Source: Whitmania pigra (taxonomy: Eukaryota > Annelida > Clitellata > Hirudinida > Haemopidae). Taken from it: DNA of 64,000 bases. A program made the position numbers and the translations under genes. The stretch spans positions 1,661,001-1,725,000 of the forward strand of contig JAJTWR010000299.1 in NCBI GenBank assembly GCA_021613335.1, in the 5' to 3' direction. This document shows, piece after piece, positions 45,798 through 59,065 of the stretch (the stretch's first letter is position 1; each line of letters starts with the position of its first letter). Below the pieces are notes generated by a model. That model did no database searches and was not told the origin of the DNA. It saw nothing but the letters and a program-made list of their open reading frames with translations.

Positions 45798-48700
45798 TCA
45801 TGAAACCAAACCATTCTTGTTTTTACCACCAAATTCTGACTCCAGATTCTTTAAAGAAGCTCTTAACCTTACATTGTGGTCTTCAGTACCATAATAATAA
45901 CTACCACTTTCAGTCTTGGTTGCCTCTTCAGAACTTGAAGAGGATTCTGTGTCACTCCTGCCATCTTTTTCCACCTGGATAAATAAATTTTTAAAATCAC
46001 AAAAGCAATTAAAAAATGATAGGATGATGCAAATCTTGGTAAAGCCTACCTTTCCTTTGACCACAAACTTGAGCACCATCTTCATGATCGTACAAAACCA
46101 GATGATGTGAAGGATGAAGAGAAGAAAGAGTAAGATGTTGAAGATGTAATGAGAAGTAAAGTCTCCAAGCAGTTCACGGCACTCAAACCAAGTGGAATTC
46201 AATATCCTAGAGGTATACATGTTACACATTTCAGCTTAAAATTTCATGATTTCGCAAAACAAAAAACATACACACACGTACACACGCACAATTCTCGCAT
46301 AACATTAAATTAATGCTTCTGTTGGCATGTATGAATGCATGTAATCACAACAAATCATAAATAAGTAGGGCTGCAGATCGATTTTTTTAATTGCGATTAG
46401 TCGCACGATTACTTATTTTAATCGCAGTTAACGCATTTTTAATTGCAGCAGCACATTATCCAATTAATTTTCCAAAAAACTTCAATTTTTCATAAAAAAT
46501 TTCCTTTATACATGTAATTTAAGGCTTATTCAGCCAGTTTCTGTTAATGTGGTATGGAGAAAGGGAGGTACGTTTACTGTTTAAGGCACGTCAGATAAAC
46601 AAAATAAACGTTCACATGGCACTGTGATTGCTGGCGAAGCTAGGTGTTTGAATGCCAGCTTAGCAACCAGTCCATGTTATGTACAAAGAGTTTTGCCAAA
46701 ATTCCAATGGACAGCCAGCTATGTCGATCTCCAGTTTATCTCAATAACGAGCTAAAGACCTCGTTACACCTCTTAGATGACACTGATCTCCTTCATGTCA
46801 CAAGTGGCTCCTCATCCTCAAAGTCAGTGGAATACTCGTAGAAAATCTTCCTCTTCTTTGCATTGGGTTCAGTAATATCTGAGAAATTTAAACTGCTCCA
46901 TTGGTTTTGTCATTTTTATCAACTCCATCAGTGTTGTCTGTTGAGAAGGCTTGCAAATGGCATATGTCATCAATCGATCCTCAGCGCTAAATGGGTGTTT
47001 GCTTCTCAAATGATATGTAAGAGAAGACGTACTGCGGCGATACTTTTTTTCTCGCATTTGCATATGTCGCAAACCACAATAGAATTTTATTTGAAACTAA
47101 AGTTGCCTCCCAAAATCGTCCTACCATCGTTACTTGCGGCCATCTTTTCTTCATAAAGAAAAGGGAAGTAGGAGGAACAAAGCCAAGACTTGAAATTTTC
47201 GATAAAAATATTTAAAGTAAAAAATGATAATTAGGAAACATTTAATGCATCAATCGCAGCGATAATTATTTTAATCACTGAGATTTCTTTAACGTGTTAA
47301 TAGCCCATTAGTTGCCCACAAATGTGCAGCCCTATAAATAAGTGAAAAATATGTGCAGAGAAATAAAAAAAGAATTCACCTTAAGGGATAGATGACCAGT
47401 CTGCTAACAAACCACAACAAGGCAAATATTAGGAAAAAGATGTCACAAACTTTATTGTAATGCAGGTAATTTGCCAGCTTGGCCCCCTATTAAAATCAAT
47501 GTGAGACTGGCATTATGACAGGTATTGTATTTAGCAACAGCATGAATAATGACCATTATTATTAATGATCAATGGTTCAAGATGAATGAAGCCTTGGAGG
47601 GTAATCACACCTAGCAATTACTCTTTACAGGAAATAATTATTGCAATCACGTTAGCTATATTATCAACAACAATTAATATTATTATTACTTATCAGATAT
47701 TATCTACAAAAGTCCATCATGAAGATATGCACTTAAAACAAAGAACATTGGAGTATTTAGTAGACCCCCTTCAATGATGTCTTCCACTTTTAAGAAAAGC
47801 AATACTCAAAAAATTTATTGAGGAAGAATTATGATTCAACTTTAGTAATTAAAGCTTTGTATAAATACATTACTGCCACAATTTTGAACCGTAACTAAGG
47901 TTAATTGAAAGGGAGAGAGATTGGTGAAAATATATTCAAAATAATTTTGTCCCTTCAACAATTAAAGGCTCAATTTTGATGTAAGAATTTAGTAAGCTCA
48001 AATTCCTAGAATAATAATAGATAATAAGAAATTGCAAACCTCGAGCCAATAGTCAACAGTGTCATGAAGGCAGAGCACCAAAGACCCCACTCTGACCATG
48101 TTGTTACACCAAGACATGACCATCAGTAAGACAGTTGCAAAATGATGAACTATCATCTGTTGAAAATCCTGTAAAATGTTGTTTAAAATTCAGCTTATAG
48201 TGTTAAAATAAAAAAACCAATCATCGCTGGCTTCACTTTCAATACTGATGGTGTGCAATTCAGAGTGATTTAATGGCCAAAAATATGAAGAAATAAAAAT
48301 AAAGGTCACATTTCACTTAACAAACACTACAGAAAGCTGAAGTATGCTCAAGAGAAACAACAAGCATCTCAAAACATTTTAAACCTACCTTTCTTCTGAC
48401 ATCCTTAAAAAGTGAAAATATGAGAGACACGTAGAAGCTCAGTTGGATCATGTAATATATTCTAATGTCCATGGAGACATGCTACAATTAATTGAAAAAG
48501 TCTTGCCATCGATTAATTAATAAACAATTATTTGAAAAGTAATTTCACAAAAAAAACCTGTTTTGGGAATCCATTCCAGCATTCTTTTGTATCCCACAAC
48601 CATGGTTTCTGAAAAGAATCATTGATGATGGTGATTATGTTGGTGGTGACGATGATAATGTCTACAACAATGTTACATCATTCTATGTGTGGAGAAATCA

Positions 48701-51448
48701 AAAACACTCACATTCCACAGCACAAACAGACCACTCCAGAATGACAGGAAATAGTACAAAAACCTCCAACTGCAAAAAGTGGTAAAAAATACATTCTAGA
48801 GTCAGGGAAACAAACAATTTCTGTAGCACATGCACACCAGGAGAAATACTTAAAAGCACAATTTTAAAAACAGATGTTGCCATTGATCAATTCTGCCTCA
48901 TAAATAATGCAAATATTGCAGTGTCCTGATCAGATTGACACACTTCTCATATTTAGGAGCTATTTTGCTCTGCAAATCCTTAAGAATTTTATTTGATTTA
49001 TTAAACAACTAGAATGAACCATAAAGTATGGTGAAATCTAAATTTAACATCTGCTAAATTTGATTGCATAAATACACACTACAAATCTGAAGAGACTAAA
49101 AAAATGTAATAAAAAGAATTAAACAGACAAAGCTCAAGACCTGAGATGAACAAAAATCAAAGTTTGCAGATTCAATCAATTTTTATGTTTCAATCAGTTA
49201 CTTTTTAGGCAATTTTCTTCATCAAAAGCTCATTTAAAAATTCACCCAAGGGTATCAAGCTATCAATTTGATGTGCCTTAAATAAAATGCTTTGGCATCA
49301 TTGTCTGGGATATTTAAATGCACAAATTTTAGGTAAACTCAAGTAAAATGAAAGTCTGGCTTCATTTAATTATGAGACGAATGACGGAAGTAAGAGCAGG
49401 GGATTCTAGGCCATTACTGACAAATGCAAATGCAGCTACTTGTTAATCATAAAATATGGCTAGGGACATTGTATGTTTAACAAATTTAGTCATTAAAAGA
49501 TGAGCCACTAGAAATGACAGTTCTATTGAAGTTTTTATTCTACATATTCTACAACTTGGTTACTTTCATCCCGCATGCATGAGAGCAATAAACACGCTAT
49601 TATAATCACTAGTACAGATGTAGAGAAGCTGCTTAGGCTTGTAGAGAGCACATGGAATATAAATAAGTACTGCTAGAAGCAACACCAGTACTTCAGACAT
49701 CACGCATGGGTTAATAAAACACTTTAAAATGTAGTTGTCGCAACATTATTCCAATAGTTATGTTCTTCATATTCATTCCTTAGCAACCACAAATAGAGTC
49801 ATAGAAAAGATACATCATATCAGGCAGCAACTCAAATTTAGGTTTTTAAGTAAAGGTTTGGAATAAGGATTCAATTAACATTATTTAAAAATAATACTTA
49901 CCAACTCATCATTTATTTTGTACCAAAGGAGAGATTGCAGCAAGATCAAATTAGGCAAGAAATTTTAAAACAAGTTCACACAAGTCAAAAATCGTTAATG
50001 ATTTGCAACTTGTTAAGCCCAAAGCAATGTGAATAAATATTTGACTAGATTTTAACCCTTCTTCCTTAAGTCTCAGGTTCTAACTAAAGAGGAATGTTAA
50101 ATTGCATCTGTTAAAAGTGGACCATTTCATTAATATTTAATTTCATTTGTCAGAATTCTCACTATTCAATTAAATATAAGCTAAATATACATAAACCAAT
50201 AAACCTAGTGTCTTATGGCTGGAATATAGAAGATAACAAAGAATATTATTACCATTGCCATCATTAAATCACGAGTTAATTGCAATAAAATGGCCAAGAT
50301 TCATATTGAGCAATAATATCCAATCATTGTAATTATTAAATATGTAAAAAAATAATGTTTGGAGAGGAAAAGGGCTGACCATGTTTCAGTGAATCTCTGC
50401 ATCTTTGCAGGTTTGCTGTGGATGGCTCTCTTCCTCCACCATCTTTCAGCCTGGCCGTACGTCATATTTGCTTCCTGGGCAAGAACCTAAGAAACATTTT
50501 AATAAACAAATGTTGATAAAGCCTAATTTAATATTATTACGTTTAAAAAAATTGAGACTATTAGATTGGTTAAAACAATAAAACTAAATTTTAAGTGCAA
50601 GACAAAGTATGAAGAATTGAATTTGGAATGAATTGTGGACAATGCATCTTTCTAAGGCAAACATTTTGAACATGAGTGATAACTTCATTTTTCTAACATT
50701 AACAACATCAGCTACTGGTTCATGTCTAACAATCTCTACAAAAATTTATTCTTTAGTGAAAATCAATGAAAAAATGTTGAAATGACAAATTCCTTCTTTT
50801 TAAAATAAATCAATCCAAACTCAGATATATTAGATGGAACTTACAAATAAGAAATTTGATCAACAGCTTTCACTAGAATTAACTTAATGAAAATCTTATG
50901 TCTCACCTTTGCAATATCAGGTAAAGGAAAGGTCTTGCCATGCTTCCTAAATGCTTGCTCAAGAACTTCATTGTATGGTATCTTCCTGGGAGTTTGTTCT
51001 CTAATGTTGTAGTATCTTCCAATATGAAGTGCTACAGACCTTAAAGAACGATTCATTGATGCTAATTAATGCAATCATAAGTGAGCTTACTAATAAAAGG
51101 CATAACACATGCATTCAAAATGTCAAAAAGTGTTGCTTGTATCAACTGCCACGAATAAATGGTAATTTTTTTTTTACTTTTAGTAAGTCTTTGAAGTAGC
51201 TAAGTTAAAACTTATTCAGTAAACAAATATAATTCATTTGCAATTAATGGACGCTTTTAAGGTACATACCTTTCCCAAACACATCTTAGAAAATATAAAA
51301 AACCAGCCAATGGAAAAATTATTTTTAAATCAGAAACTTGAGGATAATATTCTTCATCGTTTCCTTCTAAACTTTTCCATGAAACGTTTCCAGGCAACCA
51401 AAACGATTCATCCCAAAACCACTCAGAAAACCTCCCAGCCACTTCCAT
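45798..51448 (-). CDS. CERS6: Ceramide synthase 5/6-like, complete, 10 exons
   Basis: Exons 51270-51448, 50907-51039, 50380-50486, 48712-48769, 48558-48608, 48389-48481, 48040-48168, 47380-47486, 46050-46206 and 45798-45974 join in phase to 396 residues (human CERS5 is 392). N-terminus: FWLPGNVSWKSLEG, as in CERS5/6. A reduced Hox-like segment follows (RWWRKRAIHSKPAKMQRF), then the TLC domain with catalytic His pair at about 215-216 (MIVHHFATVLL) and the Lag1 motif NNMVRVGSLVLCLHDTVDY, and later membrane helices. The C-terminus KDGRSDTESSSSSEE matches the casein-kinase-2-phosphorylated tail of CERS5/6. The enzyme acylates sphingoid bases with fatty acyl-CoA in the ER. The exact chain-length class cannot be told from sequence alone; the symbol is indicative. 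A hAT element sits in the intron between exons 8 and 9. Confidence 0.95.
46366..47334 (-). mobile_element. hAT element, 969 bp, perfect target duplication
   Basis: Ends are TAGGGCTGCAGATCGAT and, reversed, TAGGGCTGCACA. They are flanked by an exact 8-bp duplication TAAATAAG at 46358-46365 and 47335-47342. Inside, on the minus strand, are a transposase start MAASNDGRTILGGNFS (about 47147) and a BED finger (VCDICKCE, then YRRSTSSLTYHLRSKHP) split by a shift at a run of A. The rest of the transposase is deleted. It lies in the CERS intron between exons 8 and 9. It is the same family as 5454-6739. Confidence 0.9.
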
Positions 51449-51809
51449 TCTGAAACTTCCTAACAAGAAGTAAACAAGGGAGGAGTCTCCGCCCATCAAT
51501 AAATTTCTGCTCTTCTCTAACGAACCATATTAACAAATCACGTTCAAAAAATGCCAAATCAATGCATAAAACAAAAAACAACAAAATATTTCAAAATATT
51601 GTTAAATAGTTCAAAATTGAATAAAACTAATTCGCAATAGGATGGAGTTACACTTTTCTTTCCTCTAGATGCGAATAAATATCAACATTTAAGTAATTAA
51701 ATGATAGTATTGATGGAATGTAACAGTTTAGTTGTTAAACATATAAATTGTTTTATCCTTTAAGGACAGTACATAAAAGACATTTTTAATTAAAATATCA
51801 TCCGTCACC
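51449..51809. other. Region upstream of CERS
   Basis: Probable promoter and 5' untranslated sequence of CERS. An in-frame ATG at about 51499 would add 17 residues to the N-terminus; the ATG at 51448 was preferred because it places the conserved FWLP block at the usual distance. No clear core promoter motif. Confidence 0.4.
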
Positions 51810-52997
51810 AACTATGCAATGACTTGCAAAAATATCAGAAAGTCTGGTAATAATCCATAAACCAAAGTTTGATTGATAAGAATATTGCAATAACGAAAAA
51901 ATTGCATCAAACATGCTAGACTATTTCTGTGGATAGAGAGGTTTCTAGCGAATAGAAAGGTGCATGAGCAATTATCCAACACTGGAGATGTGACCAGTGG
52001 TGTGATCAATGGAATGTGCTTGGCACTACGCTTTTCCTTATTTACATAAACGATGTTGTGGATGCATTTACAGGCAACTCTGTCAAACACAAACTATTTG
52101 CAGATGACATCAAGCTGTGCTCAACATCATCATCTCTCCACAGCTCTTCCCTACAAACTGCTATCTACAGGTTTGTGTTATGGAGCGAAAAATGGCAAAT
52201 ACAATTAGCCCCAGGCAAATGCCTCCAAGCTTACATCAAAACAACGGAGGGCAGCACCATGCCCAACAAATACACAATCTGCTCATGACCCATATCCTTC
52301 ACAGACAATATACGCGACCTCATTGGCCTCGTGGAGTCCTCACTGATAGTGACCTTCGCACCTTCAAAGTCTATATCAACAACATCACTCACAAGGCCTT
52401 TGTCAGAACACTCCTAATCCTCAAATGCTTTCGTTCAAGGCTCAAGCGAATATTGACCAGAGCGTATTGCACCTATGTTCGGCCAATCCCCGAATATTGC
52501 TCCCTACTCTGGAGCCCCCATAACAAAGATCGAACGAGTCCAAAGGTTTTTCACAAGGGCCATACCAGGATTATGAACTCTATCTTATACGAGCAGACTT
52601 CAGAAACTTGGAATCAAGACACTGGACCACCGACGCCTCATCCATGATTTAAACATCTGTCACAAAATGTTGCACAGCCTCACTCTGCACCATCCCCAAA
52701 TTTCCAGATTTTCTGTTATCTCAAACATGTGGTCACACGCCTATGCCAACAAAATGCTCAACAATTCACAGGCTCCATTTCTTCACCAACCGAATCGCGA
52801 AACCTTGGAATTCTCTAACCCCAGATATTATTAGCTCCACAACCCATAGTCGATTTAAGGCCTGCATTTGCAACGTCGACTTGAGAAAGTTTCTAACAAT
52901 TTAATTGACTTAAATTTTGTTAATGCATTCTATATGTACAGATTATCTGACACCGATTTGTGTCAAGTGGTCACTCTTTTTGGTTTCAATAAATAAA
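51810..52997 (+). mobile_element. 5'-truncated LINE (L2/CR1-like group), copy with FADD box
   Basis: Reverse-transcriptase blocks in order: a GDVTSGVI block with a shift, then LGTTLFLIYINDVVDAF, HKLFADDIKLCS (catalytic FADD) and FVLWSEKWQIQLAPGKC. Weaker matches follow as far as TPDIISSTTHSRFKAC, and the copy ends in CAATAAATAAATAAATAG. Stops and shifts show that it is inactive. The tail (GTGTCAAGTGGTCACTCTTT) differs from that of the LINE at 53355. Confidence 0.85.
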
Positions 52998-53354
52998 TAA
53001 ATAGAGTAAAATAAACCAAACGAATGGAGCAAATAAAAAAAGACTTTTAGTGTGACTTAGCCTTCAAAAATCATTAAACACAAGCGCATACAAATTCAAT
53101 CGTAAACATATACGCGAAAGAAATGACGATGTCCAAGGGCAAAACCTAGAGATGTGAACCCCTCTAATTCCTTCTAGGGAGGGAAGTTCAACTAAAAGAA
53201 GACAATTATAAAATATTTTGATCATTTGTAAAAATGTCTATACGACATTGATTTATTATCATTTAAGTCGTGATTTTTACATAATTTAAAAAATGCGCAA
53301 AAACTACATATTTTTTAATCAATAACATAAATCACTAAAAAACAATATAAAAAT

Positions 53355-54535
53355 ATGATGTTTCTTCTTCTGATAATTTAATTGACTATGGTGTTCCTCA
53401 GGGCTCCATTCTGGGTTCCCTTTTGTTTTTAATTTACATTAACTTCAAGTTTAATTAATGTGTTACTATATGCAGATGATGTAGTGGTGTATACATCTGG
53501 GAATAATGTAAATAATATCATTGCCTTACTTAATAATGAATTGAATCTTTTTAATAATTGGTTTACTACAAACTGTCTAGCTCTTAATATCAAAAAATCT
53601 AATTTCATTATTTTTCGTTCTTCTTGAAGAGTAATTGACAACAGCGCTTTTCTTTCCATAAATGGTGTTTCTCTTGACAAAGTGTCATGTATTAGATATT
53701 TGGGGGTCTTTATTGATGAGCACTTAACTTGGCTCAAACATATCTCTTAAGTTCAAAATCATGTTTCTAAGAACATTGGTGTAATTTCTAGAATTCGGCC
53801 ATTTATTGATGCAATAGTTGCTCTTCTGTTATATTTCTCTCTTATTTACCCTTACCTAACTTACTGCAATATAATATGGACAGCTACTTATAATACACAT
53901 TTACATCAATGGAATATATTTCAAAAACGGATTGTAGGAACATTTTTCTTATTATCACCCTCATCATCAACGGTTTCTGTCTTCTTTAACAATATCCTGT
54001 TAAATATATCACAAATTCGTAATTTACAAATTGCTCTTTTCATGGTTTCATATGATTTCAATTCTCTTCCCAAAATATTCTCTGATTTTTTCATATCAAG
54101 CAATAATTACAATAATCCTTCACATTTTTTACGTAATACATATGAATAAGTCCGTCTTTCTCCAAATCTACACTTAAATTATTCTCAATTCAATGTTATG
54201 GCCCAAGACTTTACTCCTCCACACCTTCATCTATCAAGGATATAACCCAGTTAAACACATACCCTTTCAAATTACTTTATTTACTATTCAAAATGTCGTA
54301 CAAGCAATATTTATTGAGTGGATGTGTATAGCTTATGATTTTGTATATAACTACTTTCAGGGTCAGTCCGCCAGCGGAAGCGCGTGCTTCCTCAAGACTA
54401 ACCCTTTGGGATTATTTGAATTTATTCGCTTTCACTTTTTGTTTTTTTTTTTCTGTATAAATAACGGCTTGTTTGTTTGTGTGATCCAAATCATCTGAGT
54501 TATGCAACGGACTATAACCAAATAAATAAATAAAT
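53355..54535 (+). mobile_element. 5'-truncated LINE with AATAAATAAA tail
   Basis: Plus-strand translation: DYGVPQGSILGSLLFLIYIN, then after a short deletion LLYADDVVVYTSG (intact YADD), LNIKKSNFIIFRSS, VSCIRYLGVFIDEHLTW and LLLYFSLIYPYLTYCNIIW. These are standard blocks of jockey/CR1-type LINEs. A few stops interrupt them. The 3' untranslated end is CCAAATCATCTGAGTTATGC AACGGACTATAA (54486-54517) followed by AAATAAATAAATAAAT. The same 3' end is found on the composite SINE at 62418. Confidence 0.9.
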
Positions 54536-54612
54536 AAATTTGTTTGTGTGTAGCAAGAGTTCAAATCATCTGAGTTATGCAACGGACTATAATCAAACAA
54601 ATAAATAAATTT
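54477..54612. repeat. Tandem duplication of the LINE 3' tail
   Basis: The tail segment CAAATCATCTGAGTTATGCA plus (AAAT)n at 54487-54538 is repeated at about 54555-54612 with one or two changes. The second copy follows a TTTGTTTGTGTG stretch. Confidence 0.85.
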
Positions 54613-55315
54613 GTTTGTTTGTTTGATTCAATAAACTCATATTCTCATAAACATTAAAAAAAAAGGAATTTTATGACTTTTCTCCTTACTGGTTCTTAAT
54701 GCGCTTAAAGATGAGAAGAATCGACGAACACAGGGAAACTTAAAAATTGTTTGCTTAAGAAATTAAGACCCCTCCAAAGCTGGAGGCGTATGATCATATG
54801 ATAGCCTTGAAACACAATGACTTGAAGTTGACACTCACAATGAGTAATAAATCAAACATTTACATATTAATATTTGCAATCAATAATTAAATGACATTCT
54901 TATTTTAATTTGCATTATTATGCTTTTACAACTACAGAAATACAGAGTGTATGGATGTTCAATTAATGAATCAAATTTAAGTCTTGTTGCAATGCCTTCA
55001 GGCAATTATAAAGTTAATTTAGAATGTGTTAGTACTATTATGAAGAGAATAATGCTAATAACCATTCTTTAGGAAACGAATATGTCGTTATGTCTTTGTG
55101 TTCTAACATATATCAATATATAAATGCATAATGTCGTGATTTTTCTTGCTTGAAAATGAAAGTGAAGAGATTCATTGTTGTTGAAAGTTTAAATTTGTCT
55201 AATTACGGTCCAACCCTGATATGATTTTTCCATCAACAGAGCTGGAAGAGCAGTGAGCGTTAATGGCTTCATACATGTCTGTTCCATTGCTTTTGGGGTT
55301 GTGATGTTTTGAGCG
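54613..55315. other. Region upstream of nucleoredoxin
   Basis: AT-rich; should contain the nucleoredoxin promoter and 5' untranslated region. The block from about 55140 to 55315 has more balanced composition and may be transcribed. No clear motif or gene. Confidence 0.4.
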
Positions 55316-58217
55316 ATGGTCAGCATTTCGGAACTTATTGGAAACAATTTGACATCAAACGATAAATTAGATGTTCCAAAGATTTACGAAGGGCTGAATA
55401 ATAGTGGAACCGTCATTGGATTTTATTTTTCAGCCTCATGGTGTGAACCCTGCGTCGCCTTCACTGAACTTCTAATTTTATTTTATGAACGACTGCAAAA
55501 TAGATTGAATAAAGGCAAACCTCTAAATGGCGTTCGTCATTTTGAAGTGATATCAGTCAGTTCCGATGTGGATTCGAATGGCTTTGAGGAGAGCACAAAG
55601 AATACTCCTTGGCCTGCGATTTCTTTTAAAAACCACAAGCTGAGGGTTAGATTGCAACGTTATATAATGCTTCAAGTATGATTGATTTAAAAAAGTTTTG
55701 TTGTTATTTTATTTTTTATAAGTAATATTGCTTGAATGGGCCATTAATAAAATGCATATGGGGAATATTGAAGCATTGTGTCTTTGTGAATAATAAAGTA
55801 TAAAAATGAACCTTGAGTTATGCATTTGATACACAGAAAAAGCTATCAAGGAAGTTTTCTGTCAAAGAAATACCATGCCTGGTTTTGGTGGATGGATGTA
55901 ACTCAGAGTTAATAACAGCACATGGTCGAGACCACATTTCACAGGACCTCAATGGAGATAATTTTCCTTGGAGAGAACCATCCCTAGAAGAATGTTTTAG
56001 ACAGAAATTTCTAAAAAATGGAGAACTGTTGGATTGCTCAGATGTGCTAACTAGCAGCATTAAAGGAATATATTTTTCAGCTCACTGGGTATGTCATCAA
56101 TACTGCCTACCAATATGACAATGACATTATGAAGGTTTAAATAAACTAAAATGCATACAAAGTTGCATAGATTCTACAAAATGAGCCTAAATGTGTCTAA
56201 TTTCCAAAATAATATTTTCACTAACTGCTCTTGAAAATTATTTTATTAACTCATTTATAAAGAATCAAATGCATACCATTACAAGCACATACATTTTAAT
56301 TTTGGGCATTTTTCATGAATGATTAAATAACAAATTATTTGTTAATGAATCAACCAGTTCGCATTAAAAAAAACATTTGAAGGCCATTACATAATCATTA
56401 CAGGTCTAATGCCTATCATATTTAAGCGTAATTAAAGTTCTAAAGAGTATTTCTTCAAATAATAATTTTAATATATAATTTGCTAATTTTCTATAATCCA
56501 TGATCACTTTAATGATCAAAAAACTGTTATGTAATTCCTAGGAGATATTAATTTATTACCAATCGCCGATTGGTAGCTTTTTTTGGGTATATATTACATT
56601 GATACAAATTTGTTGAATCATGCTTGTTAAATGTACTTTAAAATATTGGTTTATTCTGATTGCTTATTTTTTATTATTTCTATTGGTATGCTTTATTATT
56701 TGGATATCATCTTGGTATCCAAAGAGAATGGGAGGCACTATAAAAAAAACTATCGTCTAATGCAAACACAAATTTAGCTGAATGTAATAGAAGGTGTAAG
56801 TATTCTGCTGTCAAACATATGGTTAAAGAGGCAAAGGCAAAACTTTAAAACATGATTGTAATTAAAAATGCCAAATCAGACCAAAATTAATGTAAGAAGT
56901 AAGTCATATTAAGCATAAAGCTTTTAAAAGCTTGATTTGAGAATGTTTAGTATTTAATGTTCAAGACATCTACAACCTTCTTAATATGATATATTAAGTG
57001 TCCTTATATATTTTAGTGTCCTCCATGTCGAATGTTCACTCCACAATTGATTGATGTCTACAACAAAGTCAAGGAATCTGGCAAGGTGAAGTTTGAAATT
57101 ATTTTTGCCAGTTTCGATAGATCTCAGGAGTCTTTCCAGGAATATTCTCAAACGATGCCATGGCTTGTATTGCCTTTCCAAGATTCAAGAATAAAGTTAT
57201 TGACCAAACAGTTTCAGGTGGAGGGTTCGTGTTCAGATTTAGGTTTTTATTATATTTCTATGGATTATATTGACCTATTTTATTTGATTTCAGGCATTCC
57301 AACTTTAGTGATGCTGAGTGAGGACAATGAAGTGATATGTCACAATGCAAGGAGCTCAGTTTTCAATGATTTGGAGGCCAAAGTAACTCTTAGTTAAATT
57401 GAAATTTTAGTTCGAAAAGAAGCTGAATGACCCCACTAACTCATATTTTATAAAGCATATAATCAGTTACTCTACTTAATTTTTTTGCACATAAATCTTT
57501 TCTAAATCTAATTTTTCAACAATTTAACAAAATTCATAATTTGCTTGCATCAAAAATTTAGTATGATAACTTTACAGCAGCTTTATCTGTAAATGGTGCA
57601 TTATTTGTATATATCAAATTCTTTATTTTTGGCAATTGATAAACAGCCTTAGATAAATGTAATTACATTGTTATCAATTTAAGAACTTTCCTTGGAAGCC
57701 TAACCTCATAGAAGAGTTGAATGACACAAATATCAATGATCTTCAAGATTCTCCATGTTTGGTTCTCTTCACAGGTTGGCATTTTTATACTTTTGTTTTC
57801 GATAATTCACAATTAATTGCATTCCAAGATGGAAAAGCATCTCTCATTGACCAAGCTTTGGAGCTGCTGACAAACCCTGCTGAGGAATATTCGAAAGAGC
57901 AGAAGCTGAGTTGTAAATATGCAGATGAGCTCCCACAAATGAAGTTCTTTTATGAAGGCAGTCAGGTGAGAATTCACTTTTTACTAATAAACTCCATTGA
58001 AGTTTTCAAACTTTTACACTATCTTCGTGTGATTTCATAGAGCGACGAAGTTGCAGATTCCATAAGGTCTTTTGCTCAAATTGATGGCAGAGATCCTTTG
58101 GTTGCAGTCATAGACATGTCACAGCAGAAAGTATTTGCTGGTCAAGAAAACAAAATTGATAAAGAAACTATTTGTCACCTTATCAATCAGTTCAAAGAAT
58201 TTTGTCTGCATGGTTGA
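55316..58217 (+). CDS. NXN: Nucleoredoxin, complete, 7 exons
   Basis: Exons 55316-55645, 55837-56088, 57017-57224, 57294-57382, 57684-57774, 57829-57965 and 58041-58217 join in phase to 427 residues (human NXN is 435). Three thioredoxin-like units are visible. Unit 1 has FYFSASWCEPC at residues 36-46 with two cysteines. Unit 2 has GIYFSAHW CPPC (Cys195, Cys198), where the intron 56089-57016 falls exactly between Trp and Cys, and its cis-proline part is GIPTLVML. Unit 3 starts at NFPWKPNLIEEL and lacks a CxxC. In vertebrates NXN is a cytosolic/nuclear redox regulator that binds Dishevelled and protein phosphatase 2A. Vertebrate unit 1 has a poor site (SLSAPC), so the complete WCEPC here is a difference worth noting. 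Confidence 0.95.
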
Positions 58218-59065
58218 GTTGAATATTCCATGAGGATCACACAGCTGAGCAAAATTCTCTGATCACTCCATGTTTCAATTTAAATGTGTCTGACCCTCCC
58301 AGCTGTTACTAGCACAGGATTTTCTTATGATCTTTTTTTGTAATTATACATGCCGCAAATCAAAATTTGTGCAAGTCATTCACACCAGAAATTTTTGTGT
58401 GCATGTAGATAAAGTCAGTCGTTTTGGATGCTTTTTGGTGTTTTTATCAATAACACTAAACTCATATTTTTGTGGCAATTTTGTTATACAATTTTTGTCC
58501 TATGATGCTTAGGATTGGGAGATATTTTATTTTCTTCCCAGGCATAAACTAGCAAACTGGTTTAGGTTAATTTTTCTGCCAAATGACAAATTTTGAATAT
58601 TCTGAATAATTGATGGCTTTCAAGTTGTTACAATGTTTTGATCTCTTGTTCGTTTTAAACAAATAAATGATTTTTGGCCTCTTCCAGGCAACATAGCCAT
58701 CTTTCACCATTTAGTCATCCTTTGTCGTGTCATTGTCAATGCAATTGACTAGTCTTTGAAAAGCACTGAAATATTGCCATGTAGACTTGAGTCAGTAGAA
58801 TAGATTCATGAATGAATTATCATGTGTTTGCCATTTGTCTCAAAAATTGGAGGTGTCGATTTGGATTGCATTCTGGTGTACTGTAGCATCCAGACAAAGT
58901 GATGAGACCACAGTTTATCAATCAAATTTTTATAATATTTAATAGGATTTATGAAGTTACTTGCAATGAAAAAATTGGGCAGACAAACATATAAAAACTA
59001 ATCAAAACCAAAGTTTTTCATAGAGAAAATATTAATCCCTGTACACATTAAAAAAATGCAGAAGG
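58218..59065. other. Convergent spacer between nucleoredoxin and TMED
   Basis: Holds the 3' untranslated regions of two genes that face each other. Short plus-strand frames here (for example 58327-58512) show no family motif. No repeat ends are recognised. Confidence 0.45.
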
